Origin: Scylla paramamosain
Taxonomy: Eukaryota; Arthropoda; Malacostraca; Decapoda; Portunidae
Assembly: GCF_035594125.1 (NCBI RefSeq)
Contig: NC_087192.1
Location: 13,453,990 to 13,517,989, forward strand
Direction: 5' to 3'
DNA length: 64,000 nucleotides
Shown here: positions 25,710 to 40,144 of the stretch, one piece after another
Numbering within the stretch: the stretch's first letter is position 1
Layout: the number at the start of each line of letters is the position of its first letter
Made by a program: the position numbers and the translations under genes
The notes under the pieces: model-generated
The model's database searches: none
What the model saw: the letters and a program-made list of their open reading frames with translations, nothing else
Told to the model about the DNA's origin: nothing

Positions 25710-27248
25710 ACCAAAAGCGTGTATTTTCAGAGTTTTTTCAGCTATTACGTAAAAAAAAAAATGCCAAAATGCATGCAAAGCACCCCATATGAGGAAAAAA
25801 AGGGACATTACGAGAAACGTGCATTATGAGAGTTTTTGAGATTCTTAGATACCAAAACGCTAAAACTCTTGAATAACACTCTTAATTGAGAAACAACAAC
25901 CTTACCAAATGCGTGTATTTTGAGTGTTTTTCACATTCTTGGTTACCAAAACCCCAAATTTCATGCAAAAATAGCTTTATGTAGTAAAAAAATGACATTA
26001 CCATAAAAATGTCTTTTGAGTGTTTTTGAGCGTGTTAGGCAATAAAGCACTAAAAAGAAGGGCAATCACATTACATGTGAATAAAACCAACTTTTACCAA
26101 GAACTTGCCTTTAAGTGTTTTTGAGCTCCTTACATAACAAAACGCTAAAACGCATGTAAAACATTCTTTATGGAGAAACAGAAAAATATTACCAAAAACA
26201 TGTATTTTGAGTGTTTTTGATCATGTTACCTATAAAAACGCTTAAATACATACAAAGAACCCTATGTTTGGGAAACGAAAGGACATTACGAGAAACGTGT
26301 ATTATGAGTGTTATTAAGTTCCTCAAGTACCAAAAAGGAAAAACCCACAAATAACACTCTTTATAAAGGAACCAAAAAAAAAAAAGTAAAATAAAGAAAA
26401 AAAAATACCAATTTTTTTTTATCTTCATAGGTACCGAGATGCCAAAATTCTGTTAAAATTCAGTGAAATTATGTGAAAAAAGAACATCATGAAAAAAGTA
26501 AATTTTAGCTTTTTTTCGGACTGTTATGTACCAAACCCTAAAGTGCATTCAAAGCCACCTATATGAGGAAATTAAACGACATTACCAGAAACCTGTCTTT
26601 TGAGTGTTTTTCAGCATGTTAGGCACCAAAACGATAAATAATATGGAAGTATCTCTATATGGGAATCCAAAACAAAATTACTGAAAACATGTTTTTTTTT
26701 AGTGTTTTACTAAAAACTGTGTTTTACTAAAAACGGTTGCAAACCAATCAATATGAAGAAATAGAATAACATTACCGAAAAGGTATATTTTGAGTGTTTT
26801 TGAGCTTGTTACCTACAAAAAACGCGAAAATGCATGGAAAGCACTCTACATTGGGAAACAAAAGGACATTACGAGAAACCTGTATAATGTGTTTTATAGT
26901 TTCACAAGAACCACAAGGCAAAACACGCAAAAACTCGTGTATATGGAGAAGTTTCTTAGATACCAAAATGCTGAAACTCATGAATAACACTCTTGACTGA
27001 GAAACAGAACAACCTTACCAAATGCGTGTATTTTGAGTGCTTTTTATATTCTTAGTTACCAAAATCCCAAATTGCATGCGAAACTAGCTTTATGTGGGAA
27101 AAAAATGACATTACCAGAAAAGTGTCTTTTGAGTGTTTTTGATCGTGATAGGTAATAAAGCACTAAAAAGCTGGGCAATAACATTACATGGGAATAAAAC
27201 CAACTTTTACCGAGAACTTGCCTTTAAGTGTTTTAAAGCTCCTCACAT
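25710..27248 (-). repeat. HOR satellite block, inverted orientation
   Basis: Monomers read ACCAAAACGCTAAAACGCATG and GAGTGTTTTTGAGC, the reverse complement of the left half of the array. One HOR landmark (TCATAGGTACCGAGATGCC) lies at about 26429. The stretch 26690-26740 has a short local duplication of TTTTACTAAAAAC. It hands over to the diverged D block at about 27249, at the same monomer where the second D copy begins (45915). Confidence 0.85.
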
Positions 27249-27386
27249 ACCAAAACGCTAAAACGCATACAAAACGCCCTTTATTGAGAATCAGAAAAAC
27301 ATTACCAAAAATGTGTGCTTTGAGTGTTTTCGAGCTTGTTATATTTAAAAATTTCAAAATGCTAGAAAAAAAAAATAAATAAATAA

Positions 27387-27498
<112 letters not shown>

Positions 27499-30400
27499 AA
27501 AATACTCTATATAGGAAAACCAAACAACTTCATGAAAAAAAATTTTTTGTGTGTTTTGAGCTTATTACATACCGAAACTCTAAAATGCGTCGAAACCACC
27601 CATTAATAAAGAAACAGAAGAACGTTAGCAAAAAGGTGTGTTTTGATTTTTTTCTTGAGCTTATTAGGTAATAAAACGCCAAAATTCATGCAAAATACCT
27701 TATATAGGGAAACGAAACGATATTAACAATATTCCCCATGTCAGGTACCAAAACGAGAAAATGCATACATTGAGCCCTAAATGAAGAAAGAGAACAACAT
27801 TACCAATATCTTGTGTTATGAAAATTTTGGAGGTTGTTAGGTACTAAAACGAGAAAGTGCAAGCAAAGCACCCTATATGGGAGAAAAAAAAATTTTATTT
27901 CCTATATAGAAACACGTTAAAACACATACAAAATAACGTGTAATGGAGAAACAGGACAACATTGCCAAAAACGTGTATTTTGAGTGTTTTTGAGCTTCAT
28001 AAGTACCAAAATGCCAAAATACATGCAAAGAACCCTCGTTGCAGTAACGGAACGATATTACCAGAAAATTGTCATATGGGTTGTTTTGGGGTATATTAAG
28101 CACCATATCGCTGAAAAAAAGTTTTTTTTTTTTAGTTTCTTGCGTACCAAAACACTCAAACGCGTGGAAAATAACTTTTTATGGAGAAACAACATTTGTA
28201 TTGAATGTTTTTCAGCTTTTTTAGATCGCAAAACACCAAAATGCATGCATATTACCCGATATTAGGAAACGAAACGATATTAACAGAAAAGTGCATTATG
28301 AGATTTTGTCCAAAACTCAAAAATATATGAATAACACTCTATATAAAGAAACAGAACAATGTTACGAAAAACGAGTATTACAAGTTTTTTTTTCGCAGTG
28401 TTAGATAATAAAACTCCAAAATGCATACAAATCACCCTTTCGAAGAAACAGAACATTACCAAACACGTGTATTATGAGTGTTTTTCCCTGTGTTAGGTAC
28501 TAAAACGCCAAAATGCATACAAAGTAGCCAACATGAAGAAACAGAACAAATTTATTAGAAAAAAAATATAATGAGTGTTTTTGTGCTTGTTAGGTACCAA
28601 AACGCTTAAGTGCATGCAAAGCACGCTGTATGGGAAAAATAAAGAACATTCTTTTGATTGTTTTTTTTTTTCTGCTTACGTACTAAAACGTTAAAATGCA
28701 TGCAAAACGCCATTCATGGGCAAGTAGAACAACATTACGAACTTGTGTGTTTTAAGCGTTTTCCATCTTGTTAGGTACAAAGACGACAAAATGCATGCAA
28801 AATATCCTATTTGGGGTAATAAAACGATTTTACCAGAAACGTGTCATTTGGGTTTTTTTTTTTTTACATCAAAACGCTGATAAGAATGGAAAACACTATA
28901 CATGGGAAAATAAAACATTATCAAAAACGTGTCTTTTGCGTGTTTTTGAGCTTATTACGTACCAAATCTCTAAAACACTCCAAAACAATCTTTATGGAGG
29001 AACAGAACATTACCAAAAATGGGTGTTTTGAGTGTTTTTGAGCTTGAAAGGTACCAAAACGCCAAAATGCATGCAAATTACCCGATATTTTGAAATAAAA
29101 CGGTATTAACAGAAAAGTCTATTAAGAGTGTTTTTTTGAGCTTGTTATTTACCGAAACGATAATGTGCATGCAAAGCACTCTATTTGAGAAAAGCAAACA
29201 ACATTGCAAAAAAAAAAACTTGTCTTTTAACAACGCGTGCAAAACACCTCTTATTGAGAAACCTAACAACATTACTGAAAACGTGTGTGTTTAATATTTT
29301 CCAGCTGGTTAGATACTAGAACGACATTAACAGAAAACGTGCCATTTGGATGTTTTTGAGCATATAAAGCACCAAAACTCTAAAACACATGAAAAATACT
29401 TTACATGGGAAGACAAAATAACATTATCATCGTGTGTATTTTGAGGGTTTATCTTCTTATGTACCAAAACGCTAAAACGCGCGAATATTTGTATATATGG
29501 AGAAACAGAATAACATTACCAAAAAACCTACTGTGAGTGTTTTTCTTTGTGTTTAGGTACCAAAACTCCAAAATGCATACAAAGCACTCATACAGATTGC
29601 TTTATATGCATTTTGGATACAAAAACGTGCGTTATGTTTTTTTTTTTTTTTAAGCTCGTAACATACCAAAAAGTTCAAACATGCGAAACACTCTTTATGG
29701 AGAAACAGAGCAACGTTGCCAAAAACATGTTTTGGGTTTTTTTTTTTTTTTCCAGCATGCTGGGTACCAAAATAACAAAACACATGCAAAGCATCCCATT
29801 TGAGTTAACGAAATGGCATTCCCAGAGATGTGTCGTTTCTGTGTTTTTTTTTAGCATATTAGCCACAAAAAAAATATATAAAAACACGGAAAACACTCTA
29901 TATGGGAAAATAAAACATTATCAAAAACACGTCTTTTGAGTGTTTTTGAGCTTCTTCCGTACCAAAAGTCTAAAACAGTGTAACACTGTTTATAGAGAAA
30001 CAGAACAACATTACCAAAAAATGTGTTTCTTCATTGTTTTTGAGCTTGTAAGGTAACAAAACACCAAAGTCCATGATAACCACCCGATATGGGGAAACGA
30101 AACGATATTAACAGAAACGTGTGTTATAATTGTTTTTAACTTCTTCTGTACCAAAACGCTAAAAACACGTGAATATCACTATATTGAGAAACAGAACAGC
30201 ATCATCAAAAACTTGTATTATGAGTGCTTTTCTCAATGTTAGGTACCAAAATGCTAAAATGCATATAAAGCACCCTATAAGAAGAAACAGATTGATATTA
30301 CAAAAACCTGTATTATAAGTGTTTTTACCAAAACGCTAGAGTGCATACAAACTCCCAATGAGGCGAAAACAAATAACAATAACAAAAAAGTGTCTTTTCA

Positions 30401-32415
30401 ACGTTTTTCAGCTTCTTAGTACCATAACGCGGAAACGCATACAAAACGTTGTTTATGGAGAAACAAGTACATAACCGAGAATTTGTCTCTTTTCATTGTT
30501 TTCCAACTTGTTGGGTACCAAAACGTGAAAATGCATGCAAAGCACCCTATTTGGGTAGCGAATCGACATCACCAGAAACGTGTAATTTGTGTGATTTGAG
30601 CATATTAGGCACGAAAACGCTAGAAAGCAAAGCAACATTATCACCGACGTGTCTTTTAAGAAATCTTAAGCTTCTTACGTACCAAAACGCTGAAACATAT
30701 GTAAAACACCCTTTAAGGTGAAACAAAACTATATTAAGAAAAACGTGTGTCTTGAGTGTTTTTGAGCTATTTAGGTAACAAACGCCAAAATGCATCCAAA
30801 GTATCCGTTACTGGGAAACGAAACGATATTAACAGAAACGTGTGTTATAAGTGTTTTTCAACATTATTGATACCAAAACACTAAATTACGTGAATCGCTC
30901 TCTATATTGAAAAATAGAACAACATTACCAAAATCGTGTATTATGAGTGTTTTCGCCATGTTACGTACTAAAACGTCAGATGCAGACAAGCACCCTATAT
31001 GACAAAAAAAAAAAATTACTAAAATGGTGTATTATGAGTGTTATTAAGATTGTTAGGTACCAAAACGCCAAAATGCACGCAAATTACCCTATATGTGAAT
31101 AGCAAACAACAATACCAAAAACATCTTTTCAGTAGTTCCAGCTTATTATGTAACAACCCTCCAAAATATATACAAATCACCCTATCCGGGGTTAGAGGAC
31201 GACATTCTCAGAAAGGGTGTTTTTTTTTAGGATATTAGGCACCAAACGGTAAAAAGGAAGAAAAACATTCACTATAAAATATCAAAACTGTGTATTTTGT
31301 GTTTTTTTTTTTCTTTAAGCTTCTTACGTACCAAAACGCTAAAACACGTGATAAATACCCTTTAGAGAGAAAATGAGCAACATTACCAAAAACATATGAT
31401 TTGTGTGTTTTCCAGATTGTTAGGTTTAGGTATTAAAACGCCAAAATGAATGATTTGATATGTCTAAAGGAAACAATATTAACAGAAACGTGTATTATGA
31501 CCGTTTTTTTTAGCTTCTTAAGTACCAAAACGCTAAAACACATGAATAGGAATCTATATGGAGAAACAAAACAACATTATAACTATGTTAAGTGCCAAAA
31601 CGCCAAAATGCATACAAAACACCCTACATAGAGAAATCAGAACATTATCTAAAACGTGTATTATAAGTGTTTTGAGCTTGTTATTTACCAAAACGCTAAA
31701 AGTGCATACAAAAAATCCTTCATGGAGAAAGAAAAAAAAATGCAAAAAAAAGTCCATATTGAGTGTTGTTGAGCTTCTTAGCTATCAAAACTGCAAAATG
31801 AATGAAATCACCATTTTAGTAGCCGAACGAGATTACCAAAAACAACTCTTTTTGAGTGTTTTTGAAAATCTTATGTACAAAAACGCTCTATATTGGAAAA
31901 GCAAACAATATAACCAAAAAACATGTATTTTCAGTGTTTTTCAGCTTCTTCCTTTATAGAGAAACAGAAAAACATTCTATAAAACGTGTTTATTGAGTGT
32001 TTTTGAGCTTCCTATCTACCGAAACTGCAAAATGCATGCAAAGCACGGAGAGACATTATCAGAAAGATATTTTTTGAGTGTTTTTGAGCTTCTTATGTAC
32101 CGAAACGCTAAACCGTGTGGAAAACACGTTTTATGGGGATACATTAAAAAAAAAAAAAAAGTGTGATTTGAGCGTTTTCCATCTTAGAAACCAAAACGTG
32201 AAATTCAATGGAAATATCACGGTATTGGATAATAAAGGATATTTAAAGAGTATTATGAGTATTTTCAGCTTCTTAGGTTAAAAAAAAAAACGCAAAAAAA
32301 CGTCAATAACAAACTATATCTAGAAACAGAACAACATTACCAAAAACGTCTTTTATATGTTTTTGAGCTTCTTAGGTGCTAAATCACCAAAGTGCATGCA
32401 AAGCACCTTGTATGT

Positions 32416-32679
<264 letters not shown>

Positions 32680-34508
32680 CACCAAAACGCTAAAAAAAAA
32701 AAAAAAAACACATGGAAAATACCCTATATAGGAAAATGAAACAACTTCAACAAAATCGTGTCTTTTGTATGCTTTTGAGCTTCTTACGTAACAAAACGAT
32801 AACTAAACTAAACAAAAACTTGTGTTTGAGTGTTTTTGAGCTTGTTAGATAACTAATCGCCAAAATGCATGCAAAGTTTCAGATATGGGGAAAAGAAAAG
32901 ATATTAACGCTTTTTTTCAGCTTCTTATGTAACGAAACGCTAAAACACGTAAATAGCATTCTATATGTAGAAACAGAACATCATTACGAAAAACGTGTAT
33001 TATGGGTGCTTTTCCCCATGTTAGGGACCAAAACGCCAAAATACATATAGCACCCTATATGAAGAAACAGAACGACATGATCACAAACATGTATTATGAA
33101 TATTTTTGAGTTTGTTAGTTATCAAAACGCCAAAGTACATGCAAAGCACCCTATAGAAGAAGAAAAAAAAATATTACCAAAAACATATCTTTTGAGCGTT
33201 TTTTCAGCTTACTGAGAAATAGAACATTAAAAAAAAACGTTTGTTTTAAGTGTTTTTAAGTTAGGTACCAAAACGACAGAATGCATGTAGAATACCTTGT
33301 CTGGAGTAACTAAAAGATAGTACCTGCAACGTGCCATATGGAAATTTTCGAGCAAATTAGGCAACAAAAAGCTAAAAAGCATGGAAATAGCTCTATATGA
33401 GAAAAGAAAACAACATTGTCAAAAACGTTTCTTTTTAGTGTTTTTGAGAGTACAAAACACTAAAATGTGAGCAAAGAAACATTTATGGGAAACTTTAGCA
33501 AAAAATTCTTATCTCAGTCTTTTTAACTTGTTAGGTACCCATATTGCCCCATAAACCCCATATTGCATGCAAAGGACCTCATTTGAGGAAACGAAACGAT
33601 ATTAACAGAAACGTGTATTATGAGTGTTTTTATTTTTTTTTATGTACGAAAACACTAAAACACGTGAATACTACACTATATGAGGGAAAAGAAAAAAACT
33701 AACAAAAAACAGTAGCAAAACATCACCAGAAACTTGTCATTTAGGTGTTTTGAGCATATTAGGCAGCAAAACACTTAAAAGTAAGGAAAACACCCTATAA
33801 GGGAAAACGAGATAACCTTAACAAAATCGAGTGTTTTTGAGCTTCTTATGTACCAAAACGATAAAAGATGTCCGAAACAATATTAGCAAAAACGTATGTT
33901 CTGAGATTTTTTTTAGCTTGTTAGGTAACAAAACGCCAAAATGTATGCAAATTACCCTATATAGGTAAATGAAACGATATTAACATAAAGGTGTATTATG
34001 TCTTTTTCAGTTTCATAGATACCAAACGTCTAAAACACGTAAATAATACTATATTTGCAGAAACAAAACAACATTACCAAAAGCGTACTTTATGAGTTTT
34101 TTCCCCATGATAGGTACCAAAATGCCTAAAAGCATAGTGAACACCATACATAAAGAAACAGACCAACATTACGAAAAACTTGTATGCTGAGTGTTTTTGA
34201 GCTTGTTAGATACAAAAACACCAAAGTGCATGCAAGACAACCTGTATAGGAAAAGCAATCAATAATAACAAAAACTTGTCTTTTGAGTGTTTTTTTCAGT
34301 TTCTTACGTACTAAAACTCTAAGACGCATGAAAAACACCCTTTATGGAGAAAGAGGACATTATTATAACGCGTTTTTTTTGAGAGTTTTCCCGATCATTA
34401 GCTACCAAAACGCCAAAATGCAGACAGCACACTATTTGATGTAAAGAAATTATATTACCGGAAACGTGTCATTTCAGTGTTTTGACCATATTAGAAACCA
34501 ACCCCAAC

Positions 34509-34639
<131 letters not shown>

Positions 34640-35065
34640 CATCGAAAACGTGTCTTTTGAATGTTTTTGAGCTTCTTACGTACCAAATTTCTAAAAAGCG
34701 TGCAAAACATCCTTTATGGTGAAATAGAACATTACCAAAAATGTGTGTTTTGAGTCTTTTTGAGCTTGTTGGGTACGAAAACGCCAAAATGCACACAAAT
34801 TAACAGACATTGACAAACTAAAAGTTAAGAAAAAAATAATATTATGAGTGTTTTTTAACTTCTTATGTACGAAAACACTAAAACACGTGAATATCACTCT
34901 ATATGGAGAAAAAAGCATTAACCAAAAAAATGGGTGTTTTCCTCATGTTAGGTACGGCAATCTATACATAATACCATATATGAAAAACAGAAAAACATTA
35001 CCAAAAACGTATATTATAAGTGTTTTTGAGTTTCTTAGGTAATAAAATACTGAAACACGTGATTA

Positions 35066-35504
35066 GTACATAAATTTAGGCGTTTTGGTTTCTAAAAAGC
35101 TGAAAAACGCTTAAATCATACGTTTTTTAGTAATGTCTCCCGATAAAGGCTATATATCTTTTAGCATTTTGGAACGTAAGAAGCTCAAATACACTCAAAA
35201 GACACCATTTTGATAATGTTGTTTTGATTTCTATATAGAGTGTCTTCCATGCTCTTTAGAGTTTTGGTGCTAACGTTGAAAAGCACCGAAATAAAATGAA
35301 ATGGATGAATTTTTGCGTATTGGTACGTAATAACCTTAAAAACATTCAAAATACACGATTTTGGCAATAATATTTTGTTTCTCCATGAAGTTTCTTTTCC
35401 ATGCATTTTAGTGTTTTGGTACGTAAACAACTGAAAACATTCAAAAGACACGTTTTTGTTTGTTTCTCCCGTATAGCTTACTTTGCACGCACTTTGATGT
35501 TTTC
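35066..35504 (+). repeat. Local inversion of about five monomers inside the - oriented half
   Basis: Between about 35066 and 35504 the monomers flip back to T-rich orientation (TTTAGGCGTTTTGGTTTCT, GCATTTTAGTGTTTTGGTA). The right junction contains the perfect 12-bp palindrome GTTTTCGAAAAC (35499-35510), and the inverted orientation resumes immediately after it. Confidence 0.8.
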
Positions 35505-36200
35505 GAAAACACTACTAATACATGTTTTTGTACCCTATATGAGGAAAGGAAACGCGATTTCCAGAAAAGTGCCTTTTGAATGTTTATTGGCGTGCTAGGC
35601 ACCAAAACGCTAAAAAGCATGGAAAGCACCCTATAAAGGAAAACAAAACAACTTTACCATAAACGTGTGTTTTCATAATTTTTTACTTTCTTACGTACCG
35701 AAACGCTAAATCGCATGAAAAAAAAAAAAACATGGAGAAATAATATCAAAAACAAATATTTCGAGTGTTTCTGAGTTAGTTAAGTAGAAAAACGCCAAAA
35801 TGCATACATAATATCTTAAATGGGAAAATGAAAAGACGTTACTAAAATGTGTACTATTGGTGTTTTTTTTTTTTTACTTATTAGGTACGAAGTCGCTAAA
35901 ATGCATAAATAACACTCTATATGAAATAACTGCCAAAAACGTAAATTTTCAGTGTTTTCACATTGTTATGAATCAAAACGCCATAATGCATGTAAAGCCC
36001 CCTATTTGGGGAAAGGAAACGAGATTTCAGAAACGTATCTAAAATGTGTTCTTCAGCGTGTTAGGCACAAAAATGCTAAAAAGCATACAAATCACCTGAT
36101 ATGGGAATACAAAACAACATTAAGAAAACGTTTCTTTTGAGTGTCCTACGTACCAAAACGATAAAAAAAAAAAACAGAAAACATCCTTTATGGAGAAACA
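35505..36200 (-). repeat. Diverged satellite monomers between D block and arm C
   Basis: About seven to eight monomers in inverted orientation, including ACCCTATATGAGGAAAGG and GGCACCAAAACGCTAAAAAG. They connect the D block to the start of arm C near 36200, where similarity to 21300 onward begins. Confidence 0.8.
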
Positions 36201-38466
36201 GAATAACATTACCAAAAACAAGTATTTTGAGTGTTTTGTAAGATTGTTACGTAAAAAACGCCTAAATGAATCGAAAATACCCTATATGGGAAAAATGATT
36301 TCATTACGAGAAACGTGTATTATGAGTGTTTTTGACCTTCTTAGTATCAAAAGGGTAAAACGCATGAATAACATCCTATATGGAGATATAGATATATGAA
36401 ACGACATTAAAAACGCAGGAAAATACCCTATATAGAGAAACAGAATACATTTACCAAAAACGTGTATTTTGAGTGTCTTCGAGCGTATTATGTACAAAAT
36501 CGCTTATCATCAAACAAAACACCCTGCATATGGAAATGAAAGGACTTTACGAGAAACGTTTGTTATGTTATTTTTTTTTTTTCTTACTTTCTTAAGTACC
36601 AAATCAGTAAAAAGCTTCAATAGTCCTCTGAAGAATAAGAACAACCTTACCAAAAACGTGTATTTTTTTTACATTGATAATTACCAAAACGCCAACATGC
36701 ATGTAAAGCAACCTATATGAAGAAACGAAACGAAATCACTAGAAACTTGTCTTTTGTTATTTTTTGAGCGTGTTAGGCACCAAATCAGTAAGAAGCAACG
36801 AAATCACCCCATAGGGGATTACAAAACAATTTTATTAAAACGTGTCTTAAGAGTATATTTTTTTTAGGTTCTTACGAACTAAAATGTCAAAATACATGCA
36901 AACACCCTGTTAGGTACCAAAGCACCAAAAAGACCCTATATGAGGAAATGAAAGGACATAACAAAAAAACGTGTATTATGAGTTTTTTTTTTTTCTAGCT
37001 TCTTAGGTACCAAAACGCTAAAATAAATGAGTAGCACACTGTATGGAGAAAAAAAAACAAATCACCAAAATCGTGTAATTTGAATGTTTTTCACATTGTC
37101 AGGTAGCAAAACACCATAATGCTTGCTCGCTATACGAGAAAATTTAACAATAATGTAAGAAATGTGTTTTTATGTGTTTTTCACATAAATGCTAAATAGC
37201 ATGGAAAGCACCTTATATAGAAATGCAAAATAATAAGCATGTCTTTTAAGTGTTTTAAACTTTTTACGTACCAAAACGCTAAAACACGTGCAACAAACAC
37301 GAATAACCTTACCAAATAGAAAAACCTTAGAAAAACGTGTATTTTGAGTCTTTTTGAGTCTGTTACGTACATCATATTAAAAATGCATGTAAAGCACCTG
37401 TATGGGGAAAGGATAGAACATTACAAGAAACGTGCATTGTCAGTGTTTTGAGTCTCTTAGGTACCAAACACTAAACCGCTTGAATGAAAATTGAATATAT
37501 CCTATATTTCTTACTAGAGAAACACAACTTCACCAAAAACGTGTTTTTATTTATTTTTTTTTACCTTGTTATGTACCAAAACGTCAAAATACATACGAAG
37601 CATCCTATATGGGGAAATAGAAAGACATTAGGAGAAAAAAATTTTATTAGTGTTTTTGAGCTTCCTAAGTACCAAAACGCTAAAACGCATGAATAGCACC
37701 CTATATAGAGAAAAAGAACAACATTACCTGAAACCTATATTTTGAGCGTTTCTCATATTATGTAGCAAAACATCATAATGCATGCAGATCCCTATATGAA
37801 GAAGCAAAACTATATTACAGGAAACGTGTCTTTTGAGTGTTTACTTGAGTGTTAGGAATCAAAATGCTAAAAAGCATTGAAAGCACCCTATTTGGCAATA
37901 TAAAATAACATTACCAAGAAAGTATCTTTAGAGTGTTTTTCACCTTCTTACGTCCGAAATCACTGAAACGCATGCAAAACAACCTTTACGGAGAAGCAGA
38001 ATAACATTACCAAAAACTTGTATTTTGATTGTTTTTGTGCTTGTTAAGTATAAAAATGCCAAATTACACGCAAAGCATCCTACATGGAGAAAAGAAAGGA
38101 CATTACGAGAAAAGTGTATTATGAGAGATTTTGAGCTTTTTAGGTACCAAAACTCAAAAACACGTGATTAGCACTTTATATGGAAAAACAACTCTACCGA
38201 AAACTTTTACTTAAACTTTTTTTCATATTGTTAAGTCAAAAGTCAAAATGCATTGGAAGCCCACTTTATCGGGAAACGAAATGACATTATCATCAACGTG
38301 TCTTTTCATTGTTTTTGAACGTGTTAGACACCAAAACGCTAAAAAAGCATGGAAAGCGCTCTATAAAGGAATACAAAACAACATTACTAAAAGCGTATTT
38401 TATAGGTTCATATGTACAGAAACGCTAAAACCCAAGCAAAACACCCTTTATTGAGAAGTGAAATAA
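36201..38466 (-). repeat. Diverged satellite block, arm copy C
   Basis: This is a direct copy of 21300-23640 at an offset of about 14.83 kb, and an inverted copy of 9297-11640. Shared private features include TTCTTACGAACTAAAATGTC (near 21 and 36 kb) and CATAATGCTTGCTCGC (near 22.28 and 37.11 kb). It ends at the LINE copy C 5' junction. Arm C keeps some monomers that arm B has damaged, for example AAAATGCTAAAAAGCATTG near 37861 against a disrupted version near 23041. Confidence 0.87.
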
Positions 38467-40144
38467 ATATTTCGTTGATAAATTACATTCAGGACAGTTA
38501 GGGAACATCCCTTACAGAAGAATAAGATCACAGAAAAATGGTCCTAAATGGATGACTGAGGTTAAAACACTACATAGGGCGAAAGAGAAGTATATATGAG
38601 ATTAAAGACAGGGGAAGTGGTTTTAAGGCCATAATATAATGAATTAAAAAAGTCAGGAGTTAAACAAGGAAAGCTAAAAATAGTTATGAATTAAAGGTAG
38701 CCAGCCAAGCGAAGATGGACCCCAAGGGATTTTATCAGGCATATAAGACGAAGAATAGAGAAACAATAGTTCCTTAAAGACAGCAGAATGGGACCTGCTT
38801 AGTTGTTGGAAGAAGATTAGTAAAATTGTGAACGAGTATTTTTTAACTGTCTTTGCCCAGGAAAACATGCAGAATTTGCCGAATAGTGAGAAGATATTTA
38901 GAGTAGAAGAAAATGAGAAGCTGACAGATATTACCATAACTAAAGAGATAGTGGAACAGGAGATAGATAAGCTGAAAAGTTCAAGTCACCAGGACCAGAT
39001 GAAATATATTCCACAGTATTTAAGAATTGGAAAAAGGTTATAAGTAATCTGGATAAAGTCATGGCAGAGCGGCAGGCGACAGAGTGTTGTAATAAACGGC
39101 TCTAAATCCGAGTGGGGTCAAGTAATTAGTGGGGTGACAAAGGGATTATTAGTATTAGGGCCGATGTTGTTTATAATATATGTCAATGACTTGGATAGTG
39201 GAATTAGTAGTGTTGTTAGTACATTTTCTGATGACACGAGAGTATGTAGATTAATTAGGTCAGAATCGCATACCATCACCTTGCAGGCAGATTTGGATAG
39301 GATGAACGAATGGACAGACAGATGGCAAATGCAGTTTAATATCAACAAATGCAAAGCACTTAGCGTAAGTAGAAGAAACCCACACAGTAGTTACACAATG
39401 AACAACCAAGTTCTGGTAGGTTCAGGGTAAGAAAAAGATTTGAGATTTAAAGTTAGCTCTGAACTCCGTCTAAGAAAGCAATGCAAAGAGGCCAGAAACA
39501 AAGCAAATAGTGTATTATGATTCATTTTCAGGAGTGCTAAAAGTAAAACTCCCGAAGTAATATTAAAGTTACATTTAGCGCTGGTCAGACTTCATCTAGA
39601 CTACGCTGTGCTATTCTGATCACCACATCACAGGAGGGATAAAGGTCTATTAGAATCACTTCAAAGGAGAATGACTAAAAGGATACAGGGGATAAGGAGT
39701 ATTCCTTACGAAGCGAGATTCAAGCTGTTAAATTTACATTCTTTAGAGAGACGTAGGTTAAGAGTGGATGGACCTGAGAGAAGAAGTCTTTAAGTGGTAT
39801 ATGGGTTATAACAAGGGGAACATAAGGAAAATTCTTAGAATCTGTAACCATGATAGAACAAGAAAAATAGAACATCAAGTTTTCAGGCTTTAGCCTAAAA
39901 ACTTGATGTTCAAAAAGGAGACAGGAAGGAATTGGTTTTCAAATACAGTAGTAGATGATTGGAACGGACTTAGTAATCAAGCTGTTAGTGCTGAGGCATT
40001 TGGCAACTGTAAGAGAAAATTACACATTTATAGATGGGGATGATAGGTGGAAATACGTAGGCATATTTCATACAAGTACTGCCACGTGTAGGCCTGATGC
40101 CTTCTTGCATATCTACTTATTTCTTATGTTCTTATGTTCTTATT
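38467..40144 (+). mobile_element. CR1-like LINE, copy C (internally deleted, full 3' end)
   Basis: It has the same 5' truncation point and the same 3' junction with satellite (ATTACCAAAAGCGTG) as copy B. The 3' end carries two TTCTTATG units and one TTCTTATT (40121-40144). An internal deletion of about 412 bp, with the same junction as copy A, removes the fingers and palm motif A region. A short near-palindrome (CATCAAGTTTTCAGGC opposite GCCTAAAAACTTGATG, about 39872-39909) lies near the 3' end and is incomplete in copy B. Confidence 0.88.
38490..40043 (+). pseudogene. CR1-like reverse transcriptase ORF, copy C, internally deleted
   Basis: 38828-39043 reads NEYFLTVFAQEN to KYIPQYLRIGKRL. After the deletion, 39134-39430 reads TKGLLVLGPMLFIIYVNDLD, FSDDTRVCRL and a thumb segment with MNEWTDRWQMQFNINKCKA. 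The FSDD box keeps both aspartates that copy B has partly lost, but palm motif A is deleted. The C-terminal part (about 39560-39790, LERRRLR) is interrupted by stops. The end near 40043 reads AFGNCKRKLHIYRWG. Confidence 0.82.
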
